Source: Flavobacterium sp. 5
Lineage (GTDB): Bacteria > Bacteroidota > Bacteroidia > Flavobacteriales > Flavobacteriaceae
Direction: 5' to 3'
DNA: 64,000 bases
Assembly: GCF_002813295.1 (NCBI RefSeq)
Contig: NZ_PHUE01000001.1
Coordinates: 2,604,001 to 2,668,000, forward strand
A model generated the notes under the pieces. The model was not told the origin of the DNA, did not search any database, and saw only the letters and a list, made by a program, of their open reading frames with translations. The position numbers were made by a program, and so were the translations under genes. Of the stretch, positions 9,622 to 19,180 are shown piece by piece. Each line of letters starts with the position of its first letter. The stretch's first letter is position 1.

Positions 9622-12504
9622 TTATTGTTTGATGAATTTCATCACCTTTATTTGGTTGTGTTCGTTGTAAATTTTAATAAAGTACATTCCGTTATTTAAA
9701 TCATTTATACTGTATTGGTAATCTTTGCTATGTGGTTTGTTAAACGATTTAATTAATTGCCCAGTTGCTGCATAAATTTGTATTTTGGCTGCATCTGTAT
9801 TCAACGAAAAATAATTTGAAGCTGGATTTGGTGAAATGGAAACAATTTTCATTGTTTCAAAATCAGTAATTGATAAAATAGTAGCTTTATTTCCGTAGAT
9901 TCTAAATTCACCAGGTTGTAAATTAATGGTAGCATTAACATCTGTCACGGTGTAAGGAGAATTATCCATTAGATTGTACCATGATCCAGTATATGGAAAA
10001 CCCGTTGCTACATTCTTGGCAATTAAATCAAAATTAGCAATGATAAGAACATCTTTTAGCTCTGTACTTGCTAATGAACCATTGGTTATTTTAATGTTTG
10101 GAGTTAAAGTGACAGCAGATGGAATTGTTGCTGTTCCTGAAAAAACAGGTTCAGTCGTTTTTAAAGCAATCATTCTTGCCCAATCATAATAGATTTTATT
10201 TCTTGAGTCATTCTCTAACCAATTATTGATCCATTGGGGTTGTGGTTTGGTAGACAATTTGCAATCGCCTACAATTGTTGATGTATTATCGTTTACTGTG
10301 TTATCTGTGCAAGTATAAATTGAGGAGTTCCATCCTAGTTCTCCAAAAATCCATATCATTTTTGGACCTGGAATGAGTAAGGAAATAGCTCCTATTGCTG
10401 ACATTCTAGACAATGCCGTATTTAGTGTTTTTACGTTGTATGAACCGTTTGTATTTCCGTATTGTACATTTTTATACATCAAACGTTCTTCGTCATGACT
10501 TTCAGCATATCCCATAACTCGATTTCCTTGAAAACCAATATGGTTTAAAGCATACATTCTTGAGATATCATTAGTCGTATTGTATCCCATAGACAATTGA
10601 TTGTAATTATCTGTCATTTTGCCCCACATCATTACTCCTTTACTTGGTGATTCTGCAAATCTGTAATTTGCCCATTCTTTTTCCTCGACATCACTACCTA
10701 AATGTTCAAAAATTGTATAATGTGTTGGATCCAAAGACCAAGAATAATCTGCATACCCTTTTAAAAGATCTACTCTGTCCTGTTGATATCCATTGGTGCA
10801 TGTTTCATCCGAAGCTGTACAGTTTTGGGTAAATCCTTTTGTTAAATCCCAACGGAAACCATCAATTTTGTATTCTTCTATCCACTGCTTGATTACTCTT
10901 TTTACATAATTTTTAGTTAATGCAGATGTATGATTGAAATCTTCACCTACACTATAAGAGTGTTTAGCAACTGTATTGAAATATGGATTTTCAGTAGTTG
11001 GGGAGCCATATCCATCTCCGTCTGGATCATTCATCCACATACGAATCATTGGATTTCTTCCGAAGGCATGATTTAAAGCAACATCCAGAATTACGGCAAT
11101 ACCATTTTGATGGCATATATCGATTAACTCTTTTAGTTTGGTCGAAGGGCCGTAAAATTTATCAAGAGCCATGTGAAAAGAAGTATTATAACCCCAGCTT
11201 TCATTACCTTCATATTCCATTACCGGCATTAATTCAATGGCATTAATTTTCAAATTTTTGAAGTAATCTATACGGTTTATAATGTCTTGATAATTCCTAT
11301 TGGCATCAAAATCCCGTACTAATAATTCGTATACAACCAATTTATCTTTTTCGGGCTTTACAAAATCGGTTGTTGATTGACTCCAATTGTAAGGAGTTTG
11401 TCCTGTTTGTAATACAGTTACTTCAAAATTCTGACCAGCTGGATAAACAGGCATACTAGGATAGGTTGTAGCTGGAATTGTAGGGTCGTCATAAGGAGAT
11501 AATAATAATGTTGAATATGGGTCTGCAATTTTTACAAGCGCAGGAGAATTAGCAATTGGAGTCAATTCTCCTACCCAATATTGATAAGTATAATTTGTTC
11601 CTGATACAAGTCCAGTAATCTCTAACCAAAATTTTGTTGAGCCTGATGTTGCATCTTTTTTCATAGCATAGGTATTATCTGGTTGCCAGTTATTAAAACT
11701 TCCTGCTACATAAACAAAGTCTTTCAATGGTGCATCAAGTACCAAAATTGCTTTTGAAGGATCTGCTGAATTATAATTTATTCCTTCAACCATACCAGGA
11801 GGAATTGCTTCACTTATAGTTGTTGGATTAATTATCGCTGCAAATTTTTTGGTTATAGTAGTTGCTCCTTGTGTTACATCCAATTCATAATTTTGATTTT
11901 CTGTAATATTAGTATGAGTATAAGTATAGCTTGAAGTACTTGCATTAGAATTGATGCTGAGACCATTTGATTTTAAATTATAACTAGCAACACCATTTGT
12001 ATTATTAGCTGCAATTGAAAGATTTGCTCCAGAAGATAATATAGTGTTGCTGTTTTGTAAAGGAGAGGTTAGATTTACTTGAAAAGTACCTACTTCTGCA
12101 AGTATATCTTGTGATTGTCCGCTACCATTTTTGTTTTTTATAAGAAAACCTATTTTACCAATTCCTGTAGTGTTATAATAGGTAGTAGGGGTTATGGTTT
12201 TTGTATAAGTGTCATTTCCTGAATTATATATGAATACACTCGGATCACTTGAAGCTGTCCAGGCCCCATTATTAGGTGTTCCTTTTTGAGTAGTGTCATC
12301 AATGTCAAAAGCCCATGCCCATAAATATAAAGTATGATTTGTTACGTTCCAAGTTGTTTCGTTTATACTACTGCCGTTTATAGTAATTGTAATTGGATCA
12401 GTTTCAGCGAAAGTTGATGGGCTAATGCTGTATGTAACTGTTTGTATTTGAGCAGTACTAACAATAGAGAACAAAAACAAAAATATATGTATAGTTTTTT
12501 TCAT
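9622..12504 (-). CDS. Secreted multidomain GH13 alpha-amylase with type IX sorting domain
   Basis: The 960-residue protein starts with a signal peptide (MKKTIHIFLFLFSIVSTAQI). Residues about 21-235 form beta-rich starch-binding-like modules. Residues about 245-345 resemble an early-set/CBM48 domain (FVYVAGSFNNWQPDNTYAMK). Residues about 385-800 are the GH13 barrel with all four conserved regions: DVALNH (474-479), GFRWDLTKG (549-557, nucleophile D553), FEHLG (acid E600) and ESHDEER (668-674, with H670 and D671). The last 80 residues (SISPNPASNYF, GMYFIKIY, MKFIKQ) are a type IX secretion sorting domain, so the enzyme is exported across the outer membrane and held at the surface or released. 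It would start starch breakdown for the SusCD system at 22-28 kb. It shares a 30-bp upstream motif with susC. Confidence 0.93.
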   Translation of the reverse strand: MKKTIHIFLFLFSIVSTAQIQTVTYSISPSTFAETDPITITINGSSINETTWNVTNHTLYLWAWAFDIDDTTQKGTPNNGAWTASSDPSVFIYNSGNDTYTKTITPTTYYNTTGIGKIGFLIKNKNGSGQSQDILAEVGTFQVNLTSPLQNSNTILSSGANLSIAANNTNGVASYNLKSNGLSINSNASTSSYTYTHTNITENQNYELDVTQGATTITKKFAAIINPTTISEAIPPGMVEGINYNSADPSKAILVLDAPLKDFVYVAGSFNNWQPDNTYAMKKDATSGSTKFWLEITGLVSGTNYTYQYWVGELTPIANSPALVKIADPYSTLLLSPYDDPTIPATTYPSMPVYPAGQNFEVTVLQTGQTPYNWSQSTTDFVKPEKDKLVVYELLVRDFDANRNYQDIINRIDYFKNLKINAIELMPVMEYEGNESWGYNTSFHMALDKFYGPSTKLKELIDICHQNGIAVILDVALNHAFGRNPMIRMWMNDPDGDGYGSPTTENPYFNTVAKHSYSVGEDFNHTSALTKNYVKRVIKQWIEEYKIDGFRWDLTKGFTQNCTASDETCTNGYQQDRVDLLKGYADYSWSLDPTHYTIFEHLGSDVEEKEWANYRFAESPSKGVMMWGKMTDNYNQLSMGYNTTNDISRMYALNHIGFQGNRVMGYAESHDEERLMYKNVQYGNTNGSYNVKTLNTALSRMSAIGAISLLIPGPKMIWIFGELGWNSSIYTCTDNTVNDNTSTIVGDCKLSTKPQPQWINNWLENDSRNKIYYDWARMIALKTTEPVFSGTATIPSAVTLTPNIKITNGSLASTELKDVLIIANFDLIAKNVATGFPYTGSWYNLMDNSPYTVTDVNATINLQPGEFRIYGNKATILSITDFETMKIVSISPNPASNYFSLNTDAAKIQIYAATGQLIKSFNKPHSKDYQYSINDLNNGMYFIKIYNEHNQIKVMKFIKQ

Positions 12505-12588
12505 AGATTTAATTTAGTTATTGATAATTAGAGTTATTAAAGTTATACTTAATTATTAAGGACTAAATATCGAGAATTCTAATCGCTA

Positions 12589-12618
12589 TTACGAAAACGT
12601 TATAGTGTTGAAAACTTT
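12589..12618 (-). promoter_or_regulatory. Candidate operator of the LacI-type regulator, amylase promoter
   Basis: Plus-strand sequence TTACGAAAACGTTATAGTGT then TGAAAACTTT. It matches 29 of 30 bases upstream of susC (28003-28032). AAAACGTT with a central CG is typical of LacI-family operators. The site ends 85 bp before the amylase start and 44 bp before a TAACTTTA box (12545-12538, minus strand) that lacks a good TTG partner, an arrangement that suggests activation. Confidence 0.65.
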
Positions 12619-12710
12619 TAAAAAAAATATACGTATTTAAGTGTTAAACTGTTGTTTTGTGAATTTTCATGTACTTCGAATTATAAAAATGTTTTTATAT
12701 AATAAAGCTA

Positions 12711-14009
12711 TTATGTTTTGATTAATTTTCTGAATTGATAAAATACACGTTCAATCAAACGCATTTCATCAGTAATTATATCAGCATTACCAGTTAACTC
12801 TTTGTCAAATTTTATATCTTTTCCATAACTTGTTTTTAGCCCTTTTGGCATGGCAACTTCTATGAAATAATTTCCGTCTTTATCCGTTATTGTTGACATG
12901 GATTGAATTCTGCCTTCTAACATTCCATATTCTTGGTATGGAAAATTGTCTAATTTGATTAGCACTTTTTGATTCTGTTGAATTTTTCCAGAGTTTTGCA
13001 AAGGAACTTTTAAATTGCCTAAATATTGCCCTTGATTTTCAGGTAATATAGTTGCAAATAAGTCTCCTGTTCTTATGAGTTGATTTTCTTTCCATGAATT
13101 TTGAAATCTAAAAATTCCATCGTAGGTAGCTACAAATAGATAGTTTTGTTTCCAAACATGGATACTTTTTTTTAATTCGTCTAAGGCTTGAAATAAAGTG
13201 CTTAAATCGGTAACATCTGCTTTTTCTTGTGAAATCTGACTAGCAACAACTTGCTTTTTGGCTTGATTTATAGCTTCCTTTTGTTGAGAAATGGAAGAAC
13301 TTATTTGGTCATAGTTTTGTTTGGCTTGCAAATTGCTCGCTTTTTGAAGATCTAAATCATATTTTGAAATGATTCCTTTTTCGAAAAGTTGCAAAGATCG
13401 TTTGTATTGGATATCATTTAAAGACAACTTTATTTTTTCTAACTTTTGTTGTTCATATAATGAACTTAATCTATTGCTGTTTTCAGTTTGGGAACTTTTG
13501 CCAGCATTTATTTCTTCAGAATAGGGATGAAGCTTTTGATTTAACTCATTCTCAATATAGGCTTTATGGAATTGACTATACGAAGATTGAATGTCACCAA
13601 GTTGTAAATTATTCATCTCTTTAAAAGGAAAATAAAACGTTTGATAATCCGAAGGAATTGATGTTATAAATTTATTTAGTTTTAAAACATCTTCAAAATT
13701 GGCCGTACTTTCTAAAATCGCAATTATTGTTTCCTTTTTCACTTTTGAAGAATTGGCAACGCAAAGTTTTACAATTCTTGAATTAACTTTCGATTCAAAT
13801 CGTTCAGGAGGATGATGAGAAGTAATTACCGCTTTTGCTATTATTACATCAGGGTATTTTACAAGCCAACAACCAATAGCAAAGACTATTAGTAAGCTAA
13901 AAATGATTGAAATACCATAGCGAACAATCCAAGCAGGAGGATTAGACAATACTTCCTGAACAGATTCTGAACGTAGTTCGATGTCTTCTAAATTATTTTT
14001 TTTTGCCAT
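12711..14009 (-). CDS. HlyD family membrane fusion protein of a peptide exporter
   Basis: The 432-residue protein has a short cytoplasmic N-terminus, one membrane helix (about 30-51, YGISIIFSLLIVFAIGCWLV), then a periplasmic barrel strand set, a long Lys/Gln/Glu-rich coiled coil (about 155-290) and a return to a lipoyl/barrel region (GTP... YDGIFRF, LKVPLQNSGKIQQNQKVLIK). This is the adaptor of type I export systems and bridges the ABC transporter to an outer-membrane channel. It is the last gene of the peptide operon, 22 bp after the ABC transporter. No outer-membrane TolC-type gene is nearby, so a housekeeping one must be used. Confidence 0.92.
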   Translation of the reverse strand: MAKKNNLEDIELRSESVQEVLSNPPAWIVRYGISIIFSLLIVFAIGCWLVKYPDVIIAKAVITSHHPPERFESKVNSRIVKLCVANSSKVKKETIIAILESTANFEDVLKLNKFITSIPSDYQTFYFPFKEMNNLQLGDIQSSYSQFHKAYIENELNQKLHPYSEEINAGKSSQTENSNRLSSLYEQQKLEKIKLSLNDIQYKRSLQLFEKGIISKYDLDLQKASNLQAKQNYDQISSSISQQKEAINQAKKQVVASQISQEKADVTDLSTLFQALDELKKSIHVWKQNYLFVATYDGIFRFQNSWKENQLIRTGDLFATILPENQGQYLGNLKVPLQNSGKIQQNQKVLIKLDNFPYQEYGMLEGRIQSMSTITDKDGNYFIEVAMPKGLKTSYGKDIKFDKELTGNADIITDEMRLIERVFYQFRKLIKT

Positions 14010-14031
14010 TTTATGTTCTTTATTAAAATAA

Positions 14032-16248
14032 TTAATTTCCTAATTCTAATTGGTTTTTTACTAATTCAAAGTAATTTCCTTTAAGAAGAATTAAATCTTT
14101 ATGTGTTCCAATTTCTACTATTTTTCCTTTCTCTAAAACTACAATTTGGTCTGCATTTTTAACAGTTGAAAGACGATGTGCGATAATAACGGCTGTTTTG
14201 CCTTTTAGAAATTGATTAAGATTTTCCATGATTACCTTTTCATTATTGGCATCAAGTGAAGAAGTAGCTTCGTCAAAAAATAAATAATTAGGATTTTTGT
14301 AAACTGCTCTAGCAATTAAGAGCCGCTGTTTTTGTCCTCCAGAAATTCCTGTTCCTTCGTTTCCAATTTTGGTATTGTAGGAGAGAGGTAAGCTTTCTAT
14401 AAACTCTTTAATATTTGCGGTTTCAACAGCGTGTAAGAGTTTGTTTTTATCTACATAATCATCTCCTACGGCAATATTATTTGCTATGGTATCATTAAAA
14501 ATGAATCCTTCCTGCATTACAACACCACAATTTGATCTCCAGGCACTAGGTGAAATGTTATCAAATTTGATGTTTCCTAGAACAATTTCTCCTTTATTTG
14601 GCTCATAAAACTTCATTAAGAGTTTTAATAGTGTTGTTTTTCCGCTCCCGCTTGTACCTACAATTGCGGTAGTTTTTTGTTTCAGAATGTGTAAATTTAA
14701 ATTCTCTAAGACATAATCCGGGTTTCCTGTATATCGAAAAGATAAATTTTTTATACTAATGTCTGAATGTTGCAAATCATGAATTTTAGGATTTAGTACA
14801 TCTTCTTCATCTTCTTTGTCGTGAATTTCTCCTAGTCTTTCCAAGCTGATTTTGGCATCTTGAAGTGAACGAACGAATTCTACCATCTGCATTAACGGAC
14901 TATTTAATTGGCCAATTATATATTGTACCGAAAGCATCATACCAAGGGTTAATTCCCCTTTTACGACTAATGTTGCAGAGAAAAAAGTAATCAATAAATC
15001 TTTTAGATGGTTAATGAAATTTGAACCTACTGATTGCCATTGTTCCAAAGTAAGAGATTGCATACTGACCTTAAAAAGGCGAATCTGTACAAATTCCCAT
15101 CCCCAACGTTTTTGCTTTTCGGCATTGTGCATTTTTATTTCTTGCATTCCATTAATGAGTTCCATGACCTTGGATTGCTCACTCGCCACTTGTGAGAAAC
15201 GCTTATAATCTAACTCTTTTCTCTTTTTCAAGAAGAATAATATCCATGCTAGATAGACAATACTTCCTATAATGAAAACCATGAATAGTTGAATGTTATA
15301 AAAAGCAAGAACAAAACTAAATACTACTAAATTCACTAATGAAAATATTACATTGAGTGAACTTCCTGTGAGTAATTGTTCTATTCTATGGTTGTCACCA
15401 ATACGTTGCATAATATCACCCGTCATCCTACTGTCGAAATAACTGATAGGTAATTTCATTAATTTTATAAAAAAATCGGAGACAAGAGAAATGTGAATTC
15501 GGGTGCTCAAATGTAGCATTATCCATGATCTAAGTACTTCAATCGAAGTTTGTCCAGCGAATAGCATTAGTTGTGCTAAAAGCATTAAATAAATGAAATT
15601 TAAATCTTGAGTTTGAATTCCAATATCTACAATACTTTGAGTAAGAAAAGGAAACAGTAACGAGAATAAACTTGCAGCTGCTAAACCCACTATTAGTTGA
15701 GTAACCAGTCCTTTGTAACGAAACAAATACTTGGTTAAGTAACTAAAACTCCGTTTAGAGTCGCCTGAATCCCATTCGTTTTTATGAAACTCAGGTGTAG
15801 GCTCTAGTAAAAGAGCTATGCCTTCTTCTGTTTTTTCATGAGCGTTCTTGCCAATCCAAAATTTAATATAATCCTCTTTTGAATAGGTTATTAAACCATG
15901 ACTAGGGTCGGAGATGTAAATGGTGTTGTTCTTAATCTTATAAACAACTACAAAATGTTGGTTATTCCAATGTACAATACAAGGGAGTGGAGATTCATTT
16001 TGCAAGGTTTCGAAACTTACTTTTATACCAAGAGTCCGAAAACCTAATGCTTCTGCTGCATCACTTAAACCTAATAAACTACTGCCTTCTCTAGTGGTTT
16101 CGGAAAGATTTCTAATTTGTTGTAATTCAATGATTTTTCCATAATATTTAGCTATGATACGCAAGCAAGTTGGTCCGCAATCTTTGGAGTCAGGTTGTTT
16201 GTAGAATGGGAAGTTTTTAATTTTCAATGTACGAGAGTTTTTCTTCAA
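14032..16248 (-). CDS. Peptidase-containing ABC transporter (C39 domain) for double-glycine peptides
   Basis: The 738-residue protein has a C39 peptidase domain at residues 1-135: catalytic C24 in KDCGPTCL, His98 in NNQHFVVV and Asp114 in YISDPSHG. A transmembrane exporter domain follows at about 165-460. The ATPase has Walker A GTSGSGKT (531-538), signature ISGGQ (635-639), Walker B YLFFDEATSSLD (655-666) and switch His691. Such proteins cut the leader after Gly-Gly and export the core peptide in one step. Its substrates are very probably the three peptides at 20.4-21.4 kb. The start overlaps the end of the upstream gene by 32 bp, which points to translational coupling. Confidence 0.96.
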   Translation of the reverse strand: MKKNSRTLKIKNFPFYKQPDSKDCGPTCLRIIAKYYGKIIELQQIRNLSETTREGSSLLGLSDAAEALGFRTLGIKVSFETLQNESPLPCIVHWNNQHFVVVYKIKNNTIYISDPSHGLITYSKEDYIKFWIGKNAHEKTEEGIALLLEPTPEFHKNEWDSGDSKRSFSYLTKYLFRYKGLVTQLIVGLAAASLFSLLFPFLTQSIVDIGIQTQDLNFIYLMLLAQLMLFAGQTSIEVLRSWIMLHLSTRIHISLVSDFFIKLMKLPISYFDSRMTGDIMQRIGDNHRIEQLLTGSSLNVIFSLVNLVVFSFVLAFYNIQLFMVFIIGSIVYLAWILFFLKKRKELDYKRFSQVASEQSKVMELINGMQEIKMHNAEKQKRWGWEFVQIRLFKVSMQSLTLEQWQSVGSNFINHLKDLLITFFSATLVVKGELTLGMMLSVQYIIGQLNSPLMQMVEFVRSLQDAKISLERLGEIHDKEDEEDVLNPKIHDLQHSDISIKNLSFRYTGNPDYVLENLNLHILKQKTTAIVGTSGSGKTTLLKLLMKFYEPNKGEIVLGNIKFDNISPSAWRSNCGVVMQEGFIFNDTIANNIAVGDDYVDKNKLLHAVETANIKEFIESLPLSYNTKIGNEGTGISGGQKQRLLIARAVYKNPNYLFFDEATSSLDANNEKVIMENLNQFLKGKTAVIIAHRLSTVKNADQIVVLEKGKIVEIGTHKDLILLKGNYFELVKNQLELGN

Positions 16249-17800
16249 CTAATTCATCGATAAAATAATTGAGGTCATTAATTTGATATTCATTGGGCAT
16301 AATATGTCCATTGAGAATAATGGCAGGTGTATAATAAATGTCATTCTGTAAACACCAATTATATTGATTAGGTATCATTTTGGTCGAATATTCTAAATGA
16401 TCACTTTCCCATTTGTATTTCCATTTTTCTAAATCCATTCTTTCTACATGCCAATCATTTAATGAACTTATTGTTTTATGAACTTCTCCAGACCAATAAT
16501 AGTTGAAAGCTTGCTTATAAATTAAATTACTTGGGTTTTCTGAATTCTCAATATTGATATTAAAAATGAGTTGAATCTTTATTTGATCAGGGCTTTTTTT
16601 CATCAATTTAATTGCTTTTTCATAAGCTGTATGACAATGCCCACATGATGCGCTTAAGACTAAAAATAATGTAACTGGCGATTCTATTTTACCAATTATA
16701 ATCGTTTTTAAACTATTTAAATGGTCTTCATCAATTTTTTTATTGTTTTTTAATAATGTATTAAAAACATGATAATTATTTTTTAATTTATGATATTCTA
16801 ATTCAATATTCTTGTTTTTATTAATCTTAACAGCTCTGTTTTTAAATTGATATCCCAAATAGTAAAGTAGGATAATAATAAATAGCCCTGAAAAAAATGA
16901 AATAATAGTTGTAGAATTAAATTTCAATGAGAAATTAAATGAAGTTACGACTAGTTGTAATAGTAATATAGCATCAATACCCAAACAAAGAATACACCAT
17001 TTTTTTATCACAAATAATTGATAGTAAATAGAGTAAAGGATAACGGGAAGGCTGAAAAAGCCAATTATTGTATAAATAGTACTATTTAACACAAAGGAAC
17101 TAAGGACAAAAAATAATGTTAACGAACTAAAATAGAGTATTGAAATATCACTTAAACTTATATTTTTAAAAACTTTGGCTCCATTAGAAGACAATACCTC
17201 TTTACAACTAGTTTTTTCGGTGACATTGCATATTTTCGAAATGGAATCATTGTGTAAACCCATTTCTTCGCGTACTAAAATTACACTAATAGCAAATCCA
17301 GTTAATAACAGTAAATAATAAAATACTGCTGTAGTTAAGTTCTCTTTGTTTTCTAAATACAATAAAATTAATGATACAATTAAAAATGTACCGACAATAT
17401 TGTATTTATTATATGATACAATTTTTGTTTGGGCTATTTGATTTTCTTCAATGATAACCACAATAGAATTCCAACCTTCAAGATATTCCGAATTGGTTAT
17501 CGTTTTTTTAAAACTATTAGAAAATTGTATTTCAATTTTGTCGTTTAGTTTTTTAGTATAAACAATTTCGCTTCCAGTTTCTGTGAGATAAACAGAGATA
17601 AAGGTTTTTGGTAATTTGTCAAAATCACTTTTTTCTAATCGTGTTGCGATATTATCAATTCCAAAATAATTAAAAGTATCTACAATAGCTATTAAACTTG
17701 GATAGTCAGGATGTGATTCTAATGAAATTAAAATTTCTTCTTCAAAATCATAGTACTTATTTTCTCGGAGGTATTTTTTTAGATAAAAAAAGTCTGTCAT
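16217..17800 (-). CDS. Fusion: degenerate C39-like domain, VKOR, thioredoxin domain
   Basis: 527 residues. The N-terminal 120 residues (SLESHPDYPSLIAIVDTFNY, FGIDNIATRL) look like a C39-type fold without the catalytic Cys, so it might bind a leader but not cut it. Then come membrane helices from about 131 with the VKOR cysteine set: C191 and C199 in ICNVTEKTSC, and the redox pair C269/C272 in KKWCILCLG. The C-terminal thioredoxin-like domain carries C386-G-H-C389 in LSASCGHCHTAYEKA. VKOR/thioredoxin fusions oxidise cysteines outside the cytoplasmic membrane and pass electrons to quinone. In this operon it would install disulfides in the exported Cys-rich peptides. The 3' end overlaps the ABC transporter gene. 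Confidence 0.88.
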   Translation of the reverse strand: MTDFFYLKKYLRENKYYDFEEEILISLESHPDYPSLIAIVDTFNYFGIDNIATRLEKSDFDKLPKTFISVYLTETGSEIVYTKKLNDKIEIQFSNSFKKTITNSEYLEGWNSIVVIIEENQIAQTKIVSYNKYNIVGTFLIVSLILLYLENKENLTTAVFYYLLLLTGFAISVILVREEMGLHNDSISKICNVTEKTSCKEVLSSNGAKVFKNISLSDISILYFSSLTLFFVLSSFVLNSTIYTIIGFFSLPVILYSIYYQLFVIKKWCILCLGIDAILLLQLVVTSFNFSLKFNSTTIISFFSGLFIIILLYYLGYQFKNRAVKINKNKNIELEYHKLKNNYHVFNTLLKNNKKIDEDHLNSLKTIIIGKIESPVTLFLVLSASCGHCHTAYEKAIKLMKKSPDQIKIQLIFNINIENSENPSNLIYKQAFNYYWSGEVHKTISSLNDWHVERMDLEKWKYKWESDHLEYSTKMIPNQYNWCLQNDIYYTPAIILNGHIMPNEYQINDLNYFIDELVEEKLSYIEN

Positions 17801-17802
17801 CT

Positions 17803-19179
17803 TTATGAAATTAAATCTATTTCTTTTTCTTTTGCTTTTAAAAAAAGTACTTTTTCAACTATGAAAAATCGTGTTCTATTCTGAATCAATTCTATAAAAT
17901 TCGTTCTCCCTTCATTGTCGATATCTTCTTCTAAATAAGTATTCATTTTTAGTATAAATTCTTCATAAAGTATTGGGTGTTCTAGTTCTTGTAAAATAAG
18001 TTCATCAATCTCATCAATACTTAAAAGCGAAATTTTCTGACCGAATTCTGGGATAATAACGGATCTTACATTTTCATTTAATTGCTCATTGAAATAATCT
18101 CTAATTTCAATTTCAGCAAATTTCAATAATTCAAAAGAATCCTTGTCAGCAATTAATTGATCGAATTCTTGTGGGAATTCCAATGACATAAAATTTCTCC
18201 CTGTGATATATTCATTCGAAAGCTCCTGAATAATCTTTGGAGTGTTTTTTAATTTAAAATTATCTTTCAAATCTTGATTTTTAAACTTATCAAAAGACAT
18301 TTCATAGTGTGAAAAATGAGTAGGAAACAATTTTCTTAATCGCTCAAAATATTCTGGATATTCTTTAATAACGTAGGTTTCTAAATTATTACAAATACGC
18401 TCACTTTTTTTATAGGTTCCAAGTAAATGGAGGTAGTTTTTTTGATTAGGCACTTTATCAAAATCTCCAAAACCAATATAATCATTGTCATTCGGAGTAT
18501 CTGAAAACATGCAATTAACTTTTTCCGAAGATTCTTTTATCATGTTATAAAATAGTACTTGTTCGAAAAAAATATTAAAATTAAATCCATTAATAGAATT
18601 CCAAACGGATTTATTATTATCAACAAATTCTAAAGATATTGCTGCATAATGCTTAAAGTACTCGTAATTATTTCCTCCAATAATTCCCATATTATAAGCA
18701 TAACTATTGGAGTTATTTATGTAATCTTTCATTTCATTTGGCACAAATACCAAATTAGGATAAATTTCTTTCCACATTTCTTCATAATATTCGGTTGTGA
18801 TTTCTAAATTCTGAGTAATAAAATCTCCATTTAATAATTCATCCGAAAATTTTTCCCAGATAAAAACATCACCATCAACATGCAAAAAAGGTTCATTTTG
18901 AAGACTATAAGTTTTAATTTTAGGTATTGCCCAAAGGCTTTTATGATAATGATTAAGTTCGTCTAAAACAACATGAACTTTATGATAAGGTAATTGAAGT
19001 TTATCAATTAATATTTCATATCCTTTTTGATCTGTATATAGTTCTACTTCATAAAATTTGGCTAATTGATTAGCACTTAATATCCAGCTTAACCAATTAT
19101 GAGGTTCAGAAAGCCAGCCGTAATTTTCGGTTAATGGATTTGTTAGATTTTGAGACCAAAAGGATTGAACTATTTTCAT
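17803..19179 (-). CDS. Putative glycosyltransferase-like protein (DUF6734-like), peptide cluster
   Basis: 458 residues, no signal peptide, no membrane helix. The N-terminal half resembles a GT-A fold: KIVQSFWSQN at the start, VELYTDQKGYEILI, then FLHVDGDVFIWEK with D102-G-D104 as a possible metal/nucleotide-sugar DxD, and later SYAYNMGIIGGNNYEYFKHY and NYLHLLGTYK. The C-terminal 130 residues are acidic and helix-rich with no motif I know. It lies 2 bp from each operon neighbour. The family name is from memory and the enzymatic role is an inference from the DxD and the context. It could glycosylate the peptides, or act in an unrelated surface-sugar reaction. Confidence 0.6.
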   Translation of the reverse strand: MKIVQSFWSQNLTNPLTENYGWLSEPHNWLSWILSANQLAKFYEVELYTDQKGYEILIDKLQLPYHKVHVVLDELNHYHKSLWAIPKIKTYSLQNEPFLHVDGDVFIWEKFSDELLNGDFITQNLEITTEYYEEMWKEIYPNLVFVPNEMKDYINNSNSYAYNMGIIGGNNYEYFKHYAAISLEFVDNNKSVWNSINGFNFNIFFEQVLFYNMIKESSEKVNCMFSDTPNDNDYIGFGDFDKVPNQKNYLHLLGTYKKSERICNNLETYVIKEYPEYFERLRKLFPTHFSHYEMSFDKFKNQDLKDNFKLKNTPKIIQELSNEYITGRNFMSLEFPQEFDQLIADKDSFELLKFAEIEIRDYFNEQLNENVRSVIIPEFGQKISLLSIDEIDELILQELEHPILYEEFILKMNTYLEEDIDNEGRTNFIELIQNRTRFFIVEKVLFLKAKEKEIDLIS

Positions 19180-19180
19180 T

